Source: JAKEFM01 sp035695825 (GTDB lineage: Bacteria > Planctomycetota > UBA1135 > JAKEFM01). From it: 64,000 nt of DNA. The translations under genes were made by a program, and so were the position numbers. This document shows positions 19,924 through 27,872 of the stretch, one piece after another. The stretch is from the NCBI GenBank assembly GCA_035695825.1, contig DASRRH010000026.1, forward strand, positions 496,001-560,000, written 5' to 3'. The notes beneath the pieces were generated by a model. That model worked only from the letters and a program-made list of their open reading frames with translations, made no database searches and had not been told where the DNA came from. Each line of letters starts with the position of its first letter. The stretch's first letter is position 1.

Positions 19924-20715
19924 TCAGCAGCGCGTGCGCATGGACTCGCGCGCGCGCTCCTGCGCCGCGGGACTCTCGAAGCCCTTCGACCTCGCGTAGG
20001 CCCACGTCTTCTCCAGCGTCGGCGCGGCTTCGGGCGTCTTGCAGGCCGTGTCGCCGTGATCGATCTCGACCGTCCCGATCCGCTCGGCGGCGGCGGTCGC
20101 CGATTTGCGCAGGGCGACGCTGCGGCAGCCGATCGCGATGAGGGCGTGCAGCATCGCCAGGCGCTGCGCGTTCGGCGACGCCTGGATCGACCTCTCGATC
20201 TCCGCGAGACGCTGCGCGAACCACGCGTCGGGCGTCGCCTCGTCGCGCATCGCCATCGCGCCGACGAGCGACCACCCGGCGCAGCGCAGCGCCTCGCCCG
20301 GCGCGGCGAGCCACGCCTCGCACCGGCTCCGCCCATGAGGTCCCTCGGCGGCGAGATTCGCCACGTAGGCTCCGCACATCCGGGCGTTCGGCGCCTCCGC
20401 CCACCGGTCGAGGTCGGAAGGCGACATCCGGGCGGGGTCGGCGAGCTTCACCGCCAGATTGCGCGCGTCGAAGTTGCCGGTGTCCCACAGGGCCAGCGCG
20501 AGCTCCTGATCGACGCCGATGCGCTTCCACAGCGTCTTCAGCGTGGCGAAGCTCACTCCGAACATCGGCTCCGGGGCCCCGTGGCGCGCGTAGGTCTTGC
20601 GCGTCTGCGCGGAGCCCGCCTTCTCGAGGGCGGACATCGCCTCGGCGAGCGTCATGCGCGGCGCGGCGGGCTTCGCGGCCTTGCGCGCGGGCGGCGTCTT
20701 CGTCTTGGCGGGCAT
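19924..20715 (-). CDS. DNA alkylation repair protein (AlkD-like HEAT-repeat family)
   Basis: A 263-residue helical protein of the DNA_alkylation (AlkC/AlkD-like) family, predicted to bind damaged duplex DNA. The basic N-terminal tail PAKTKTPPARKAAKPAAPRM is followed by HEAT-like repeats. Family features include EALEKAGSAQTRKTYARHG-type opening (here SALEKAGSAQTRKTYARHGA), FGVSFATLKTLWKRI, ALALWDTGNFDARNLAVKLA and MCGAYVANLAAEGP. Later sections (AIGCRSVALRKSATAAAERI, then GTVEIDHGDTACKTPEA) fit the subgroup that resembles uncharacterised 3-methyladenine glycosylases; I cannot confirm catalytic residues. The start at 20715 has AAGGAG seven bases upstream. It is a stand-alone gene in the accessory region. 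Confidence 0.8.
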   Translation of the reverse strand: MPAKTKTPPARKAAKPAAPRMTLAEAMSALEKAGSAQTRKTYARHGAPEPMFGVSFATLKTLWKRIGVDQELALALWDTGNFDARNLAVKLADPARMSPSDLDRWAEAPNARMCGAYVANLAAEGPHGRSRCEAWLAAPGEALRCAGWSLVGAMAMRDEATPDAWFAQRLAEIERSIQASPNAQRLAMLHALIAIGCRSVALRKSATAAAERIGTVEIDHGDTACKTPEAAPTLEKTWAYARSKGFESPAAQERARESMRTRC

Positions 20716-20823
20716 GGCGATCTCCTTCGCATGGACTCGGTGCGGACGCGGCATCATGGCCGCAGGACCGCCGCCGGTCGATGGCCGCAGGGACGGGCGC
20801 TCCGGGGGGCGACCCCGAGGCCC

Positions 20824-21222
20824 GTGACGGTCGGGATCTCGAGGTTTGTCAAGAGCGGCGCCGGCCCCGCGGGCCCCTGCCCGTGGAGGGAGAGCCCGAC
20901 GAGAGCCGGCCTCTTCGCATCCACCGGAGACGTGAACGGGGACGGCTTCGCCCCGGTCTTCGCCCTCGCGCAACCCGCGCCGGAGGCGTTCGCGGGGTTT
21001 GGAGTCGCCGTCTCCGCGGGGGACCTAAACTGGGACGGCCTCCACGAGGTCGTGGCCGGCACCGATTCCGGGGACTCGGCGGGGGTCCCCGATGCCGGCG
21101 AGGCGTTCGTCTTCGTCCCACAGATCGACCTGGGCCCGAGCGCGCCCCTCTCTCGGCGCCGGTCGGAAGAACGGTCGCGTTCTCCCTCGACGCCGGGGGA
21201 GCAAGGTAGAGTGCGAAGATGA
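20824..21222 (+). pseudogene. FG-GAP repeat protein fragment
   Basis: The frame contains two FG-GAP-like calcium-binding loops, GDVNGDGFAPVFALAQ and GDLNWDGLHEVVAGTDSGDS. Between them, GFGVAVSAGD is the usual spacer of beta-propeller blades. There is no leader and no further blades; the sequence dissolves into Arg/Ser-rich frame after residue 105. It resembles the intact 14-repeat protein at 27.9-30.8 kb and may be a broken relative. It overlaps the CPBP gene start by 4 bases, which is more likely chance than coupling. Confidence 0.5.
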
Positions 21223-21896
21223 AGGCGGGGGGCGCGGGAGGCGGTCGATCGGCGCCGGAGCTGCGCGCGGCCGCCGAGCTCGCGCTCGTCGTGGCGATCA
21301 CCCTCGGGCCATGGGTCTTCCACCGGATCCCGGTCAACCGGACGCTGGCGATCCTTGCCTTGGGGTGGTGGTCCCTTCGAGTCCGCCGGGTCGGCTGGAA
21401 GGGGGTGGGTCTCGCGCGCCCCTCGAGTTGGCGGCACACGGTCGCGACCGGCGTCGCCACCGGCGTCCTCCTCCAGGCCCTCAGCGAGTTCGTGACCGGG
21501 CCGCTCCTCTCGCGGATCCTCCATTCGAAGCCCGATCTGTCCTTGTTCAGGCCGATCGTGGGCCATCCGGGAAAGCTCCTCTGGTGCCTCGCGCTCGTCT
21601 GGATGTTCGCGGCGTTCGGAGAGGAGATGGCGTTCCGTGGCTACGTGTTGAATCGCGCGGCCGAGCTCGGCGGCGGAGGGAGGCTGGCGTGGGCGGTGGC
21701 ACTCCCCTTCGCTTCCGTCCTGTTCGGGATGGGCCACAGCTACCAGGGCGCGGTGGGGATGGTCGACAACGGCCTCTACGCCCTCGCCCTCGGAGGGGTC
21801 TACCTCGCCTGTGGCCGGAACCTCTGGGTCGCGATCCTCGCGCACGGAACGTCGGACACGATCGCCCTGGGGGCGGCGTTCCTCGGGCATCTGTGA
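21219..21896 (+). CDS. CPBP-family intramembrane metalloprotease (CAAX/Rce1-like)
   Basis: A 225-residue integral membrane protein. The conserved motifs of the family are in order: FGEEMAFRGYVLNRAAEL (paired Glu followed by Arg), FASVLFGMGHSYQG (metal-ligand His) and WVAILAHGTSDTIALGAAFL (second His). About six hydrophobic segments surround them, starting with LALVVAITLGPWVFH. Members process prenylated or bacteriocin peptides or act in other membrane roles; no substrate is implied by the neighbours. ATG 21219 follows a purine-rich GCAAGGTAGAGTGCGAAG stretch. The gene is single, with tRNA-Asn convergent 200 bp downstream. Confidence 0.88.
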   Translation: MKAGGAGGGRSAPELRAAAELALVVAITLGPWVFHRIPVNRTLAILALGWWSLRVRRVGWKGVGLARPSSWRHTVATGVATGVLLQALSEFVTGPLLSRILHSKPDLSLFRPIVGHPGKLLWCLALVWMFAAFGEEMAFRGYVLNRAAELGGGGRLAWAVALPFASVLFGMGHSYQGAVGMVDNGLYALALGGVYLACGRNLWVAILAHGTSDTIALGAAFLGHL

Positions 21897-22074
21897 CCCG
21901 CCGCTCGTGGGGCGGGTTCCTTCGAGAAGGACCAAGGCCCCCCCCGGGGGCTCCCTCCAAGCCCTTGGCGCCGAGGAGGCCGGCGGTCCCACCCCCCCTC
22001 GCGTCTCCGACGGCAAACGTCGAGTCGGAGCGGAGCGCGAAGGCAGCGATCAAGGGGAGGCGCGAAAACAGCGC

Positions 22075-22106
22075 GGGGCCCGCGACTTCGCGGCTGGCTC
22101 CGCGAG
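22075..22106. repeat. 32-bp tRNA-Asn 3' end plus flank, source form of the dispersed tail
   Basis: Spans the last 12 bases of the tRNA-Asn gene (CCA included) and 20 bases beyond it. It is identical to 17733-17764 and 19818-19849. The flank contains a hairpin, CCGCGA-AG-TCGCGG on the minus strand, directly after the CCA, which could help end transcription or tRNA processing. Here the sequence is not followed by the rest of the dispersed element. Confidence 0.8.
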
Positions 22107-22170
22107 AAGGACTTGAACCTTCAACAACCCGGTTAACAGCCGGGTGCTCTACCAATTGAGCTATCGCGGA
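22095..22170 (-). tRNA. tRNA-Asn (anticodon GTT), CCA encoded
   Basis: A 76-base cloverleaf: acceptor TCCGCGA pairing with TCGCGGA, D arm GCTC-AATTGGTA-GAGC, anticodon arm CCCGG-CTGTTAA-CCGGG with anticodon GTT, five-base variable loop TTGTT, T arm GAAGG-TTCAAGT-CCTTC, discriminator G and genomic CCA. All stems pair without mismatch. It lies downstream of accD on the same strand. Its 3' end and flank are reproduced in two dispersed repeats to the left. Confidence 0.97.
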
Positions 22171-22246
22171 ATCCGACGTGTTTCGGTCGAACAGGGGGCG
22201 AGAGAATACCCTCCGACGCAATCCGGGCAAGCCGCCCCTGGCCCCC

Positions 22247-23065
22247 TCACACGGCGTAGGAGAGGAGCCGCGAGAGGTCGTCCCGCATCTTCTCGCGGCT
22301 GACGATCCCGTCGATCTGCCCCTTCTCGAGCAGGAACTCGGCCCGCTGGAACCCCTTCGGCAGGTCCTGCTTGATCGTCTGCTGGATCACGCGCGGCCCG
22401 GCGAACCCGATCAGGGCCCCGGGCTCCGCGAGGACCACGTCCGTCACCGAGGCAAAGGAGGCGGTGACGCCTCCGGTCGTCGGGTGCGTGAGGACCGAGA
22501 CCGAGAACCCTCCCTCGCGCGAGAAGCGCTCGAGCGCCGCGCAGGTCTTCGCCATCTGCATGAGGGAGATCACCCCCTCGTGCATCCGGGCCCCGCCGGA
22601 GGAGGTGAACAGGACCGCGGGGACCCTCCGCTCCCCCGCCGTCTCGATCGCCCGCGCGACCCTCTCCCCCACGACCTCCCCCATCGAGCCGCCGAGGAAG
22701 CCGAACTCGAGGACGACGATCACGACGGGGGTCCCCTTGATCCTCCCCGTCCCCGCGACGGCCGCCTCGGAGACGCCGACCTTCTCCCGGGTCTGCCGGA
22801 TCTTCTCGAGGTAGGGGATCTTGTCGGAGAAGCCGAGGGGGTCGCGGGTCTCGAGGTCGGAGGCGATCTCCTGGTAGGTCCCGGGGTCGAGCGTGATCTC
22901 GAGGCGCTCCTTCGAGCCGATCGTGAAGTGGAAGTTGCAGTTCGGGCAGACCCGCCGCCTCGACTCGACCTCCTTGCGGAAGACGATCTGCCCGCAGGCC
23001 TCGCACTTGAGCCACAGGCCTCCGGGGATGTCCCGCTTCTTGCCGAATCGGCTGCTCCAGCCCAA
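22247..23065 (-). CDS. accD: acetyl-CoA carboxylase carboxyltransferase subunit beta
   Basis: Transfers carboxyl from biotin to acetyl-CoA to give malonyl-CoA, with AccA, at the start of fatty acid synthesis. The 272-residue protein has the N-terminal zinc ribbon (Cys21 and Cys24, Cys40 and Cys43: CEACGQ...CPNCNF) and the carboxyltransferase core with SGGARMHEGVISLMQMAKTC, SVLTHPTTGGVTASFASVTD and GFAGPRVIQQTIKQDLPKGF. TTG 23065 gives the normal GWSSRFGKKRDIP start and has AGGGGGA just upstream. The rpe stop is eight bases before it. accA is not in the window. Confidence 0.94.
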   Translation of the reverse strand: MGWSSRFGKKRDIPGGLWLKCEACGQIVFRKEVESRRRVCPNCNFHFTIGSKERLEITLDPGTYQEIASDLETRDPLGFSDKIPYLEKIRQTREKVGVSEAAVAGTGRIKGTPVVIVVLEFGFLGGSMGEVVGERVARAIETAGERRVPAVLFTSSGGARMHEGVISLMQMAKTCAALERFSREGGFSVSVLTHPTTGGVTASFASVTDVVLAEPGALIGFAGPRVIQQTIKQDLPKGFQRAEFLLEKGQIDGIVSREKMRDDLSRLLSYAV

Positions 23066-23073
23066 GGATCCCC

Positions 23074-23754
23074 CTAGCCCCGGGAAGCGGCCGCGAACGC
23101 GCCGGTGCGGATCGCTTCGATCGCCTCGCGGAGATCCTTCTCCCCGTACACCGCCGTCCCGGCGACGAGGACGTTCGCCCCCGCCGCCGCGGCGCGCGCG
23201 GCGGTCGCGGGGGTGATCCCACCGTCGATCGAGAGATCCCCCTTCCAACCGAACTCCTCGCGGAGCGTCCGGACCTTCCCGAGCACGTCCTCCCGGAAGC
23301 TCTGCCCGCCGAACCCCGGCATCACGGACATCACGAGGACGAGGTCGAGCGCTCCCAGGTAGGGGCGGAGCCGCTCGACCGGCGTGTCGGGGTTCAGGCT
23401 CAGGCCGACCCTGCACCCGAGCCTCCGGAAGGCCTCGATCACCGGTCGCGGGTCGGGGACCGCCTCCACGTGGAAGGTGCAGGAGTCGGAGCCCGCCTTC
23501 ACGAAGGCCTCGGCGTATCGAGCGGGCTCCTCGATCATCAGGTGGACGTCGAGGGGGCGCTTCGCGACCCGGCGGATCGCCTTCACCACGGGCGGGCCGA
23601 TCGTCAGGTTCGGCACGAAGTGGCCGTCCATGACGTCGACGTGGTGCCAGTCGGCCCCCCCCTCCTCCGCCCGCAAGATCTCCTCCCCGAGCCTCGAGAA
23701 GTCGCAGGCGAGGAGGGAGGGTGCGACGCGGATCGGAAGGTGCCCTGTCGACAT
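23074..23754 (-). CDS. rpe: ribulose-phosphate 3-epimerase
   Basis: Interconverts ribulose-5-P and xylulose-5-P. The 226-residue TIM barrel begins IRVAPSLLACDFSRLGEEIL and has the metal and active-site motifs WHHVDVMDGHFVPNLTIGPP, DVHLMIEEP, MSVMPGFGGQSF and LSIDGGITPATA. The ATG at 23754 was chosen from homology at the N-terminus; the ribosome site is weak. It sits 55 bases from pgk and eight bases from accD on the same strand, so gap-pgk-rpe-accD is a likely transcript. This enzyme complements the pentose phosphate operon at 1-8 kb, which has no rpe. Confidence 0.94.
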   Translation of the reverse strand: MSTGHLPIRVAPSLLACDFSRLGEEILRAEEGGADWHHVDVMDGHFVPNLTIGPPVVKAIRRVAKRPLDVHLMIEEPARYAEAFVKAGSDSCTFHVEAVPDPRPVIEAFRRLGCRVGLSLNPDTPVERLRPYLGALDLVLVMSVMPGFGGQSFREDVLGKVRTLREEFGWKGDLSIDGGITPATAARAAAAGANVLVAGTAVYGEKDLREAIEAIRTGAFAAASRG

Positions 23755-23809
23755 GGGGGCGACCAATTCTAGCCCCCGGAAAGAAGGGGGACGCCGTTCC
23801 CCCCCCTTC

Positions 23810-24991
23810 TCAGGCGCAGGGGAGGGAGGCGATTCCCGGAAGTTCCTTCCCTTCCAGGAGTTCGAGTGAAGCCCCTCCTCCGGTCGAGACGTGGGAGATC
23901 CTTGGAGCGAGCCCGAGCGAGTGGATCGCCGCGACGGAATCCCCCCCTCCGACGACCGTGAAGCCGCCGCACTCCGCGACGGCCCGGGCGACCGCCTCGG
24001 TCCCCCCCCGAAACGCGGGCCACTCGAAGACTCCCATCGGTCCATTCCAGACGACCGTCCTCGCCCCCTTCAGGGCCGCGGCGAACCGCTCGCGGCTCTG
24101 CGGTCCGATGTCGAGGCCGCGCCACCCTTCCGCCACCCCCCCCTCGCAGATCCGGGGAGGGGCGTCCCGGGCGAAGCGCTCCGCGCAGACGTGGTCGGAG
24201 GGGAGCTCGAAGGGGACCCCGCGCCGGGCGGCTTCCCGGAGGATCCTCTTCGCCGTCTCGATCCGGCCCGTCTCGACGAGGGAGTCCCCGACCCGCAGCC
24301 CCTCGGCGGCGAGGAAGGTGTAGGCCATCCCCCCTCCGACGACGAACCGGTCGACCCGAGGGATCAGGTTTTCCAGGACGGGGATCTTGTCGGAGACCTT
24401 CGCCCCCCCGATCACGGCGACGAAGGGCCGGTCGGGTTTCCCGAGGACGCGGGCGAAGGCGTCGATCTCCTTGGCGAGGAGGTAGCCGGCCGCCGAGGGA
24501 AGGCGGGAGGGGAGCGCGCTCACCGAGGCGTGCGGGCGGTGGGCCGCGCCGAAGGCGTCGTTCACGAAGGCGTCCCCCAGTCGAGCGAGGGCGTCCGCGA
24601 AGGCGCCGTCCCCCTTCTCCTCCCCCGCGTGGAAGCGGAGGTTCTCGAGGAGGGCCACCCCCCCTGCGGGCAGGGCGCGCGCGACCTTCTCGGCCTCCGG
24701 CCCGACGCAGTCCTCCGCGAAGGCGACGGGCCGGCCGAGGAGCTCGGCGAGGCGCGCGGCGACGGGGCGGAGGGAGAACTTCGCCTCGGGCTTCCCCTTG
24801 GGGCGGCCGAGGTGGGACATCAGGATCGCCCCCCCTCCCCGCTCGAGGATCGCCCGGATCGTCGGGAGCGACTCGCGGATCCGGGTGTCGTCGGCGATCG
24901 AGCCGTCCTCCCCGAGGGGGACGTTGAAGTCGACGCGGACCAGGACGCGCTTCCCCCGGAGGTCCAGGGCGTCGAGAATCCGCCGCCTCAT
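23810..24991 (-). CDS. pgk: phosphoglycerate kinase
   Basis: Glycolytic kinase that makes ATP from 1,3-bisphosphoglycerate. The 393 residues show the N-terminal signature KRVLVRVDFNVPLGEDG, the substrate motif ILMSHLGRPKGKPEAKFSLR, LLENLRFHAGEE, the hinge AVIGGAKVSDKIPVLENLIP, and the nucleotide-site block VVWNGPMGVFEWPAFRGGTE plus VVGGGDSVAAI. It is full length. Its ATG comes directly after the gap stop with no spacer, so the two are translationally coupled. Nothing is unusual. Confidence 0.97.
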   Translation of the reverse strand: MRRRILDALDLRGKRVLVRVDFNVPLGEDGSIADDTRIRESLPTIRAILERGGGAILMSHLGRPKGKPEAKFSLRPVAARLAELLGRPVAFAEDCVGPEAEKVARALPAGGVALLENLRFHAGEEKGDGAFADALARLGDAFVNDAFGAAHRPHASVSALPSRLPSAAGYLLAKEIDAFARVLGKPDRPFVAVIGGAKVSDKIPVLENLIPRVDRFVVGGGMAYTFLAAEGLRVGDSLVETGRIETAKRILREAARRGVPFELPSDHVCAERFARDAPPRICEGGVAEGWRGLDIGPQSRERFAAALKGARTVVWNGPMGVFEWPAFRGGTEAVARAVAECGGFTVVGGGDSVAAIHSLGLAPRISHVSTGGGASLELLEGKELPGIASLPCA

Positions 24992-25996
24992 CTAGCGGAC
25001 GGCGTGGGCGTAGGCGATCAGGTCGCAGACGCGGTTGCTGTACCCCCACTCGTTGTCGTACCAGCCGATCGTCTTCACGAGCCCGCCCGGGACCGCCATC
25101 GTCGACTTCGCGTCGAGGACGCAGGAGACGGGGTTCCCGACGACGTCGGAGGAGACGATCGGGTCCTCCGTGTACTCGAGGATCCCCTTGAGCGGCCCCG
25201 CGGCGGCTTCCCGGAACGCGGCGTTCACCTCGGCGGGCGTCGCCGGCCGCTTCAACGCCACGACGAGGTCGGTCACCGATCCGTCCGGGACGGGAACCCG
25301 CAGCGCGAAGCCGTCGAGCTTCCCCTTGAGGTCGGGGATCACCTCCCCCACCGCGCGGGCCGCCCCCGTCGTCGTCGGGATGATGTTCGTCGCCGCCGCC
25401 CGGGCGCGGCGCGGGTCCTTGTGCACGAGGTCGAGGATCCGCTGGTCGTTCGTGTAGGCGTGGACCGTCGTCATCAGCCCCTTCTCGATCCCGAAGGCCT
25501 CGTGGAGGACCTTCGCCATCGGGGCGACGCAGTTCGTCGTGCAGGAGGCGTTCGAGACGATCTTGTGCTCGGGCTTGAGCGCCTTCTCGTTCACCCCCAT
25601 CACGACCGTGCAGTCGATCGCGTCCTTCGCCGGGACCGTGAGGAGGACCTTCTTCGCCCCCGCCGTCAGGTGCTTCGAGCAATCCGCCTTGCTCGTGAAG
25701 ACCCCCGTCGACTCGACGGCGAAGTCGACGCCGAGGGCCCTCCAGGGCAGATTCGCCGGATCCTTCTCCGCCGTGACCCGGATCTCCTTCCCGTTCACCC
25801 GGAGCTTCCCCTCGGAGGCCTCGACCGTCCCCTTGAAGCGCCCGTGGACGGAGTCGTAGCGGAGGAGGTAGGCCAGCATCGGCGCGTCGGTGAGGTCGTT
25901 CACGGACACAACCTCGAAGTCCTTCCGCGCGGACATGGCGCGGAAGACCATCCGCCCGATGCGGCCGAAACCGTTGATCCCGACGACGATCGGCAT
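24992..25996 (-). CDS. gap: type I glyceraldehyde-3-phosphate dehydrogenase
   Basis: Oxidises glyceraldehyde-3-P to 1,3-bisphosphoglycerate with NAD(P)+. The 334 residues begin PIVVGINGFGRIGRMVFRA (Rossmann loop). They contain the catalytic Cys in SNASCTTNCVAPMAKVLHEA, the catalytic His in TTVHAYTNDQRILD, the phosphate-site Arg region and the C-terminal GWYDNEWGYSNRVCDL. ATG 25996 has GGAGAAGG just upstream and is the first gene of the gap-pgk-rpe-accD set. The 79-bp gap to divergent tilS must carry both promoters. Confidence 0.97.
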   Translation of the reverse strand: MPIVVGINGFGRIGRMVFRAMSARKDFEVVSVNDLTDAPMLAYLLRYDSVHGRFKGTVEASEGKLRVNGKEIRVTAEKDPANLPWRALGVDFAVESTGVFTSKADCSKHLTAGAKKVLLTVPAKDAIDCTVVMGVNEKALKPEHKIVSNASCTTNCVAPMAKVLHEAFGIEKGLMTTVHAYTNDQRILDLVHKDPRRARAAATNIIPTTTGAARAVGEVIPDLKGKLDGFALRVPVPDGSVTDLVVALKRPATPAEVNAAFREAAAGPLKGILEYTEDPIVSSDVVGNPVSCVLDAKSTMAVPGGLVKTIGWYDNEWGYSNRVCDLIAYAHAVR

Positions 25997-26075
25997 GATC
26001 CTTCTCCCGGAGCGCGAGGGTTCGACGAGGGCGAAAGGGACAGACTAAGGGGGCCTCTCCTCCCCTTCAAGCGAA

Positions 26076-27497
26076 GTGGACGCGCTCGTCGCCTCCGTTC
26101 TCGAGATTTCCGCCGCGCGCGGGTGGCTGCGCGCCGGCTCCCGCCTCCTCGTCGCCTGCTCGGGAGGGGGCGACTCGTGCTTCCTGCTGCGCGCGCTCGC
26201 CGCCGGGGCGGAACGGCGTCGCTACGACCTCGCCTGCCTGCACGTCCACCACGGGCTCCGCGGAGCGGAGGCCGACGCCGACGCCTCCTTCGTCGAGGCC
26301 CTCGCCCGCGACCTCGACCTCCCCTTCGCGCTGCGGCGCGTCGACGTCCCGGGCGAGAGGCTCCGCCGCGGCCGCGGCTCGGTCGAGGCGGTCGCTCGGG
26401 AGCTCCGCTACGCGGCGTTCGTCGAGGTCGCCCGGGAGCTCTCCTGCCCGACCGTCGCGACCGGTCACACGCGGGACGACCTCGTCGAGACGGTCCTCCT
26501 CGGCCTGCTCCGCGGCGGCGGGATGCGCGCCGCGCAGGGGATCCCCCCGGAGCGATCGATCGCGGAGGATCCTCCCGTCCGGGTCGTCCGCCCCCTGCTC
26601 GAGGTCCCCCGCGAGAGGATCGCGGTCGCGATGGCCGCGAACGGGTGGCCCTTCCGGACCGACGCGAGCAACCTCGACGCCGGGCCGATGCGGAATCGCA
26701 TCCGCGCGCGCGCGGTGCCGGTCCTGCGGGAGCTCGGCGGGGATCGGTTCGACGCCTCGGTCGCCCGCCTCGCCGGGGAACTGCGGGAGGCCGAGGACCT
26801 GCTCGAGCGTCTCTCGCGGGAGTTCCGGCTGGCGCATCCCGAGGAAAGGCTTCCCGTCTCCGCCCTCGCGACCCTCCCGCGCCCCGTTCGCCTCCGGGTG
26901 CTGCGCGACGCGATCGAATCGAGCGCCGCCCGCCCTGCGACGCGCGAGGTCCTCGAGCGACTCGAGACGCTGCTCGACGCGCCGCCCGGCCGGACCGAGT
27001 CGGGACCCGGGACCTCCCTCGCCTTGCGCGAGAAGCACGCCATCGTCTTTCTCGCCTCCCGTCCCGCGCCTCCCTCCGAGAGCGAAGGCGTTCCCCTCCC
27101 CGTTCCGGGGGAGGCGGTCGCGATGGGCTACCGATTCCGCGCCTGGCTCGAGGAGCGCGCGCCGGACCTCGGCTCCCTCGGTCCGTTCGACCAGGCGTTC
27201 GACCCCTCCGCCTGCGCCGCTCCCCTCCTCGTCCGCGCCCGCCGCCCCGGTGATCGCTTCCACCCTCTCGGGGCGCCGGGGATCCGAAAGGTCTCCGACT
27301 TCCTGATCGACCGCAAGGTGCCGCGCGCGCAGCGCGACGGGGTCCCTATCCTCGCCTGCGGCGAGCGCGTCCTATGGGTGGTCGGCCACCGGATCGAGGA
27401 GACTGCGAAAGTCCCCCCCGGGACGCAGCGGGCCCTGCGCGTCTGTGCCGACTCTCGGCCCGGCCCTGACTCCCCGCGGTCGGAAGTGTCCCCATGA
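26076..27497 (+). CDS. tilS: tRNA(Ile)-lysidine synthetase
   Basis: Modifies C34 of the tRNA-Ile CAU anticodon to lysidine, using ATP and lysine, which changes both decoding and charging. The PP-loop SGGGDS is at residues 29-34 in a Rossmann-like N-domain, followed by LHVHHGLRGAEADADASFVE, ATGHTRDDLVETVLLGLLRG and FRTDASNLDAGPMRNRIRA. The C-terminal substrate domain is present (ARRPGDRFHPLGAPGIRKVS). GTG 26076 is the start; the protein is 473 residues, normal for the full-length class. The last 15 residues are Ser/Pro-rich. It is divergent from gap. Confidence 0.94.
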   Translation: MDALVASVLEISAARGWLRAGSRLLVACSGGGDSCFLLRALAAGAERRRYDLACLHVHHGLRGAEADADASFVEALARDLDLPFALRRVDVPGERLRRGRGSVEAVARELRYAAFVEVARELSCPTVATGHTRDDLVETVLLGLLRGGGMRAAQGIPPERSIAEDPPVRVVRPLLEVPRERIAVAMAANGWPFRTDASNLDAGPMRNRIRARAVPVLRELGGDRFDASVARLAGELREAEDLLERLSREFRLAHPEERLPVSALATLPRPVRLRVLRDAIESSAARPATREVLERLETLLDAPPGRTESGPGTSLALREKHAIVFLASRPAPPSESEGVPLPVPGEAVAMGYRFRAWLEERAPDLGSLGPFDQAFDPSACAAPLLVRARRPGDRFHPLGAPGIRKVSDFLIDRKVPRAQRDGVPILACGERVLWVVGHRIEETAKVPPGTQRALRVCADSRPGPDSPRSEVSP

Positions 27498-27529
27498 GTC
27501 CCGATGAAGCCCGGCGCGCTTGCGACGAG

Positions 27530-27640
27530 TTAACCGCCGAGGAACGTCGCGCCGAGGCCCCGACCGCGTTCCTCGTAGGACGGCGCCGCTTCGATGAGCT
27601 CAAGCTCGGCGAGAGGGTGGGAGCCGAGCTTGCGGGTCAA
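27530..27640 (-). pseudogene. ParE/RelE-type toxin, truncated
   Basis: A 36-residue frame, MTRKLGSHPLAELELIEAAP then SYEERGRGLGATFLGG, matches the start of plasmid-stabilisation ParE toxins (hydrophobic first strand, AxxEx-EAxxYYEERxxGLGxxFL). It stops at 27530, where relatives continue for about 60 more residues that carry the active or gyrase-binding surface. TTG 27640 overlaps the antitoxin stop, the normal arrangement for this pair. The tilS stop lies 33 bp away on the other strand, so truncation probably happened at that junction. No toxicity is expected. Confidence 0.65.
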
Positions 27641-27861
27641 CCCAATCGCGATCGAGCGTCCCGGAAGACGTCTCCGGCTCGGCGCGCCTGGGTCGAGTCG
27701 GACTCCAACTCCGAGTCCCGGCGGATGGCCTCTTCCGTCCACACTTGCGCGTTCTCCTCAGGGGAAAGCGCCTCGAGGCTCTCCAGGAGCTTCCCTGCCA
27801 GTCGGGCGCGCGACCGCGGATCGAGCCTCAGCGCGTTGGATTCGATCTCTTCGAGGCTCAT
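27637..27861 (-). CDS. addiction-module antitoxin, ParD-like small protein
   Basis: A 74-residue protein: MSLEEIESNALRLDPRSRAR, LAGKLLESLEALSPEENAQV, WTEEAIRRDSELESDSTQAR and a tail ending DVFRDARSRLG. This is the 'addiction module protein' family, usually partnered by a ParE/RelE toxin. Here the toxin survives only as its first 36 residues, so the antitoxin is an orphan. ATG 27861 lies 11 bases downstream of the FG-GAP gene stop on the same strand, so it may be transcribed by readthrough. Such orphans can persist as anti-addiction factors or by chance. Confidence 0.78.
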   Translation of the reverse strand: MSLEEIESNALRLDPRSRARLAGKLLESLEALSPEENAQVWTEEAIRRDSELESDSTQARRAGDVFRDARSRLG

Positions 27862-27872
27862 GCAGTGAGACT

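Noticed and set aside
23891..27253. Very long plus-strand open frame (1120 codons) over pgk, gap and tilS
   Set aside because: Arg/Gly/Asp-rich composition and no motifs; it is the antisense of pgk and gap and a shifted frame of tilS. High GC removes stops from shadow frames.
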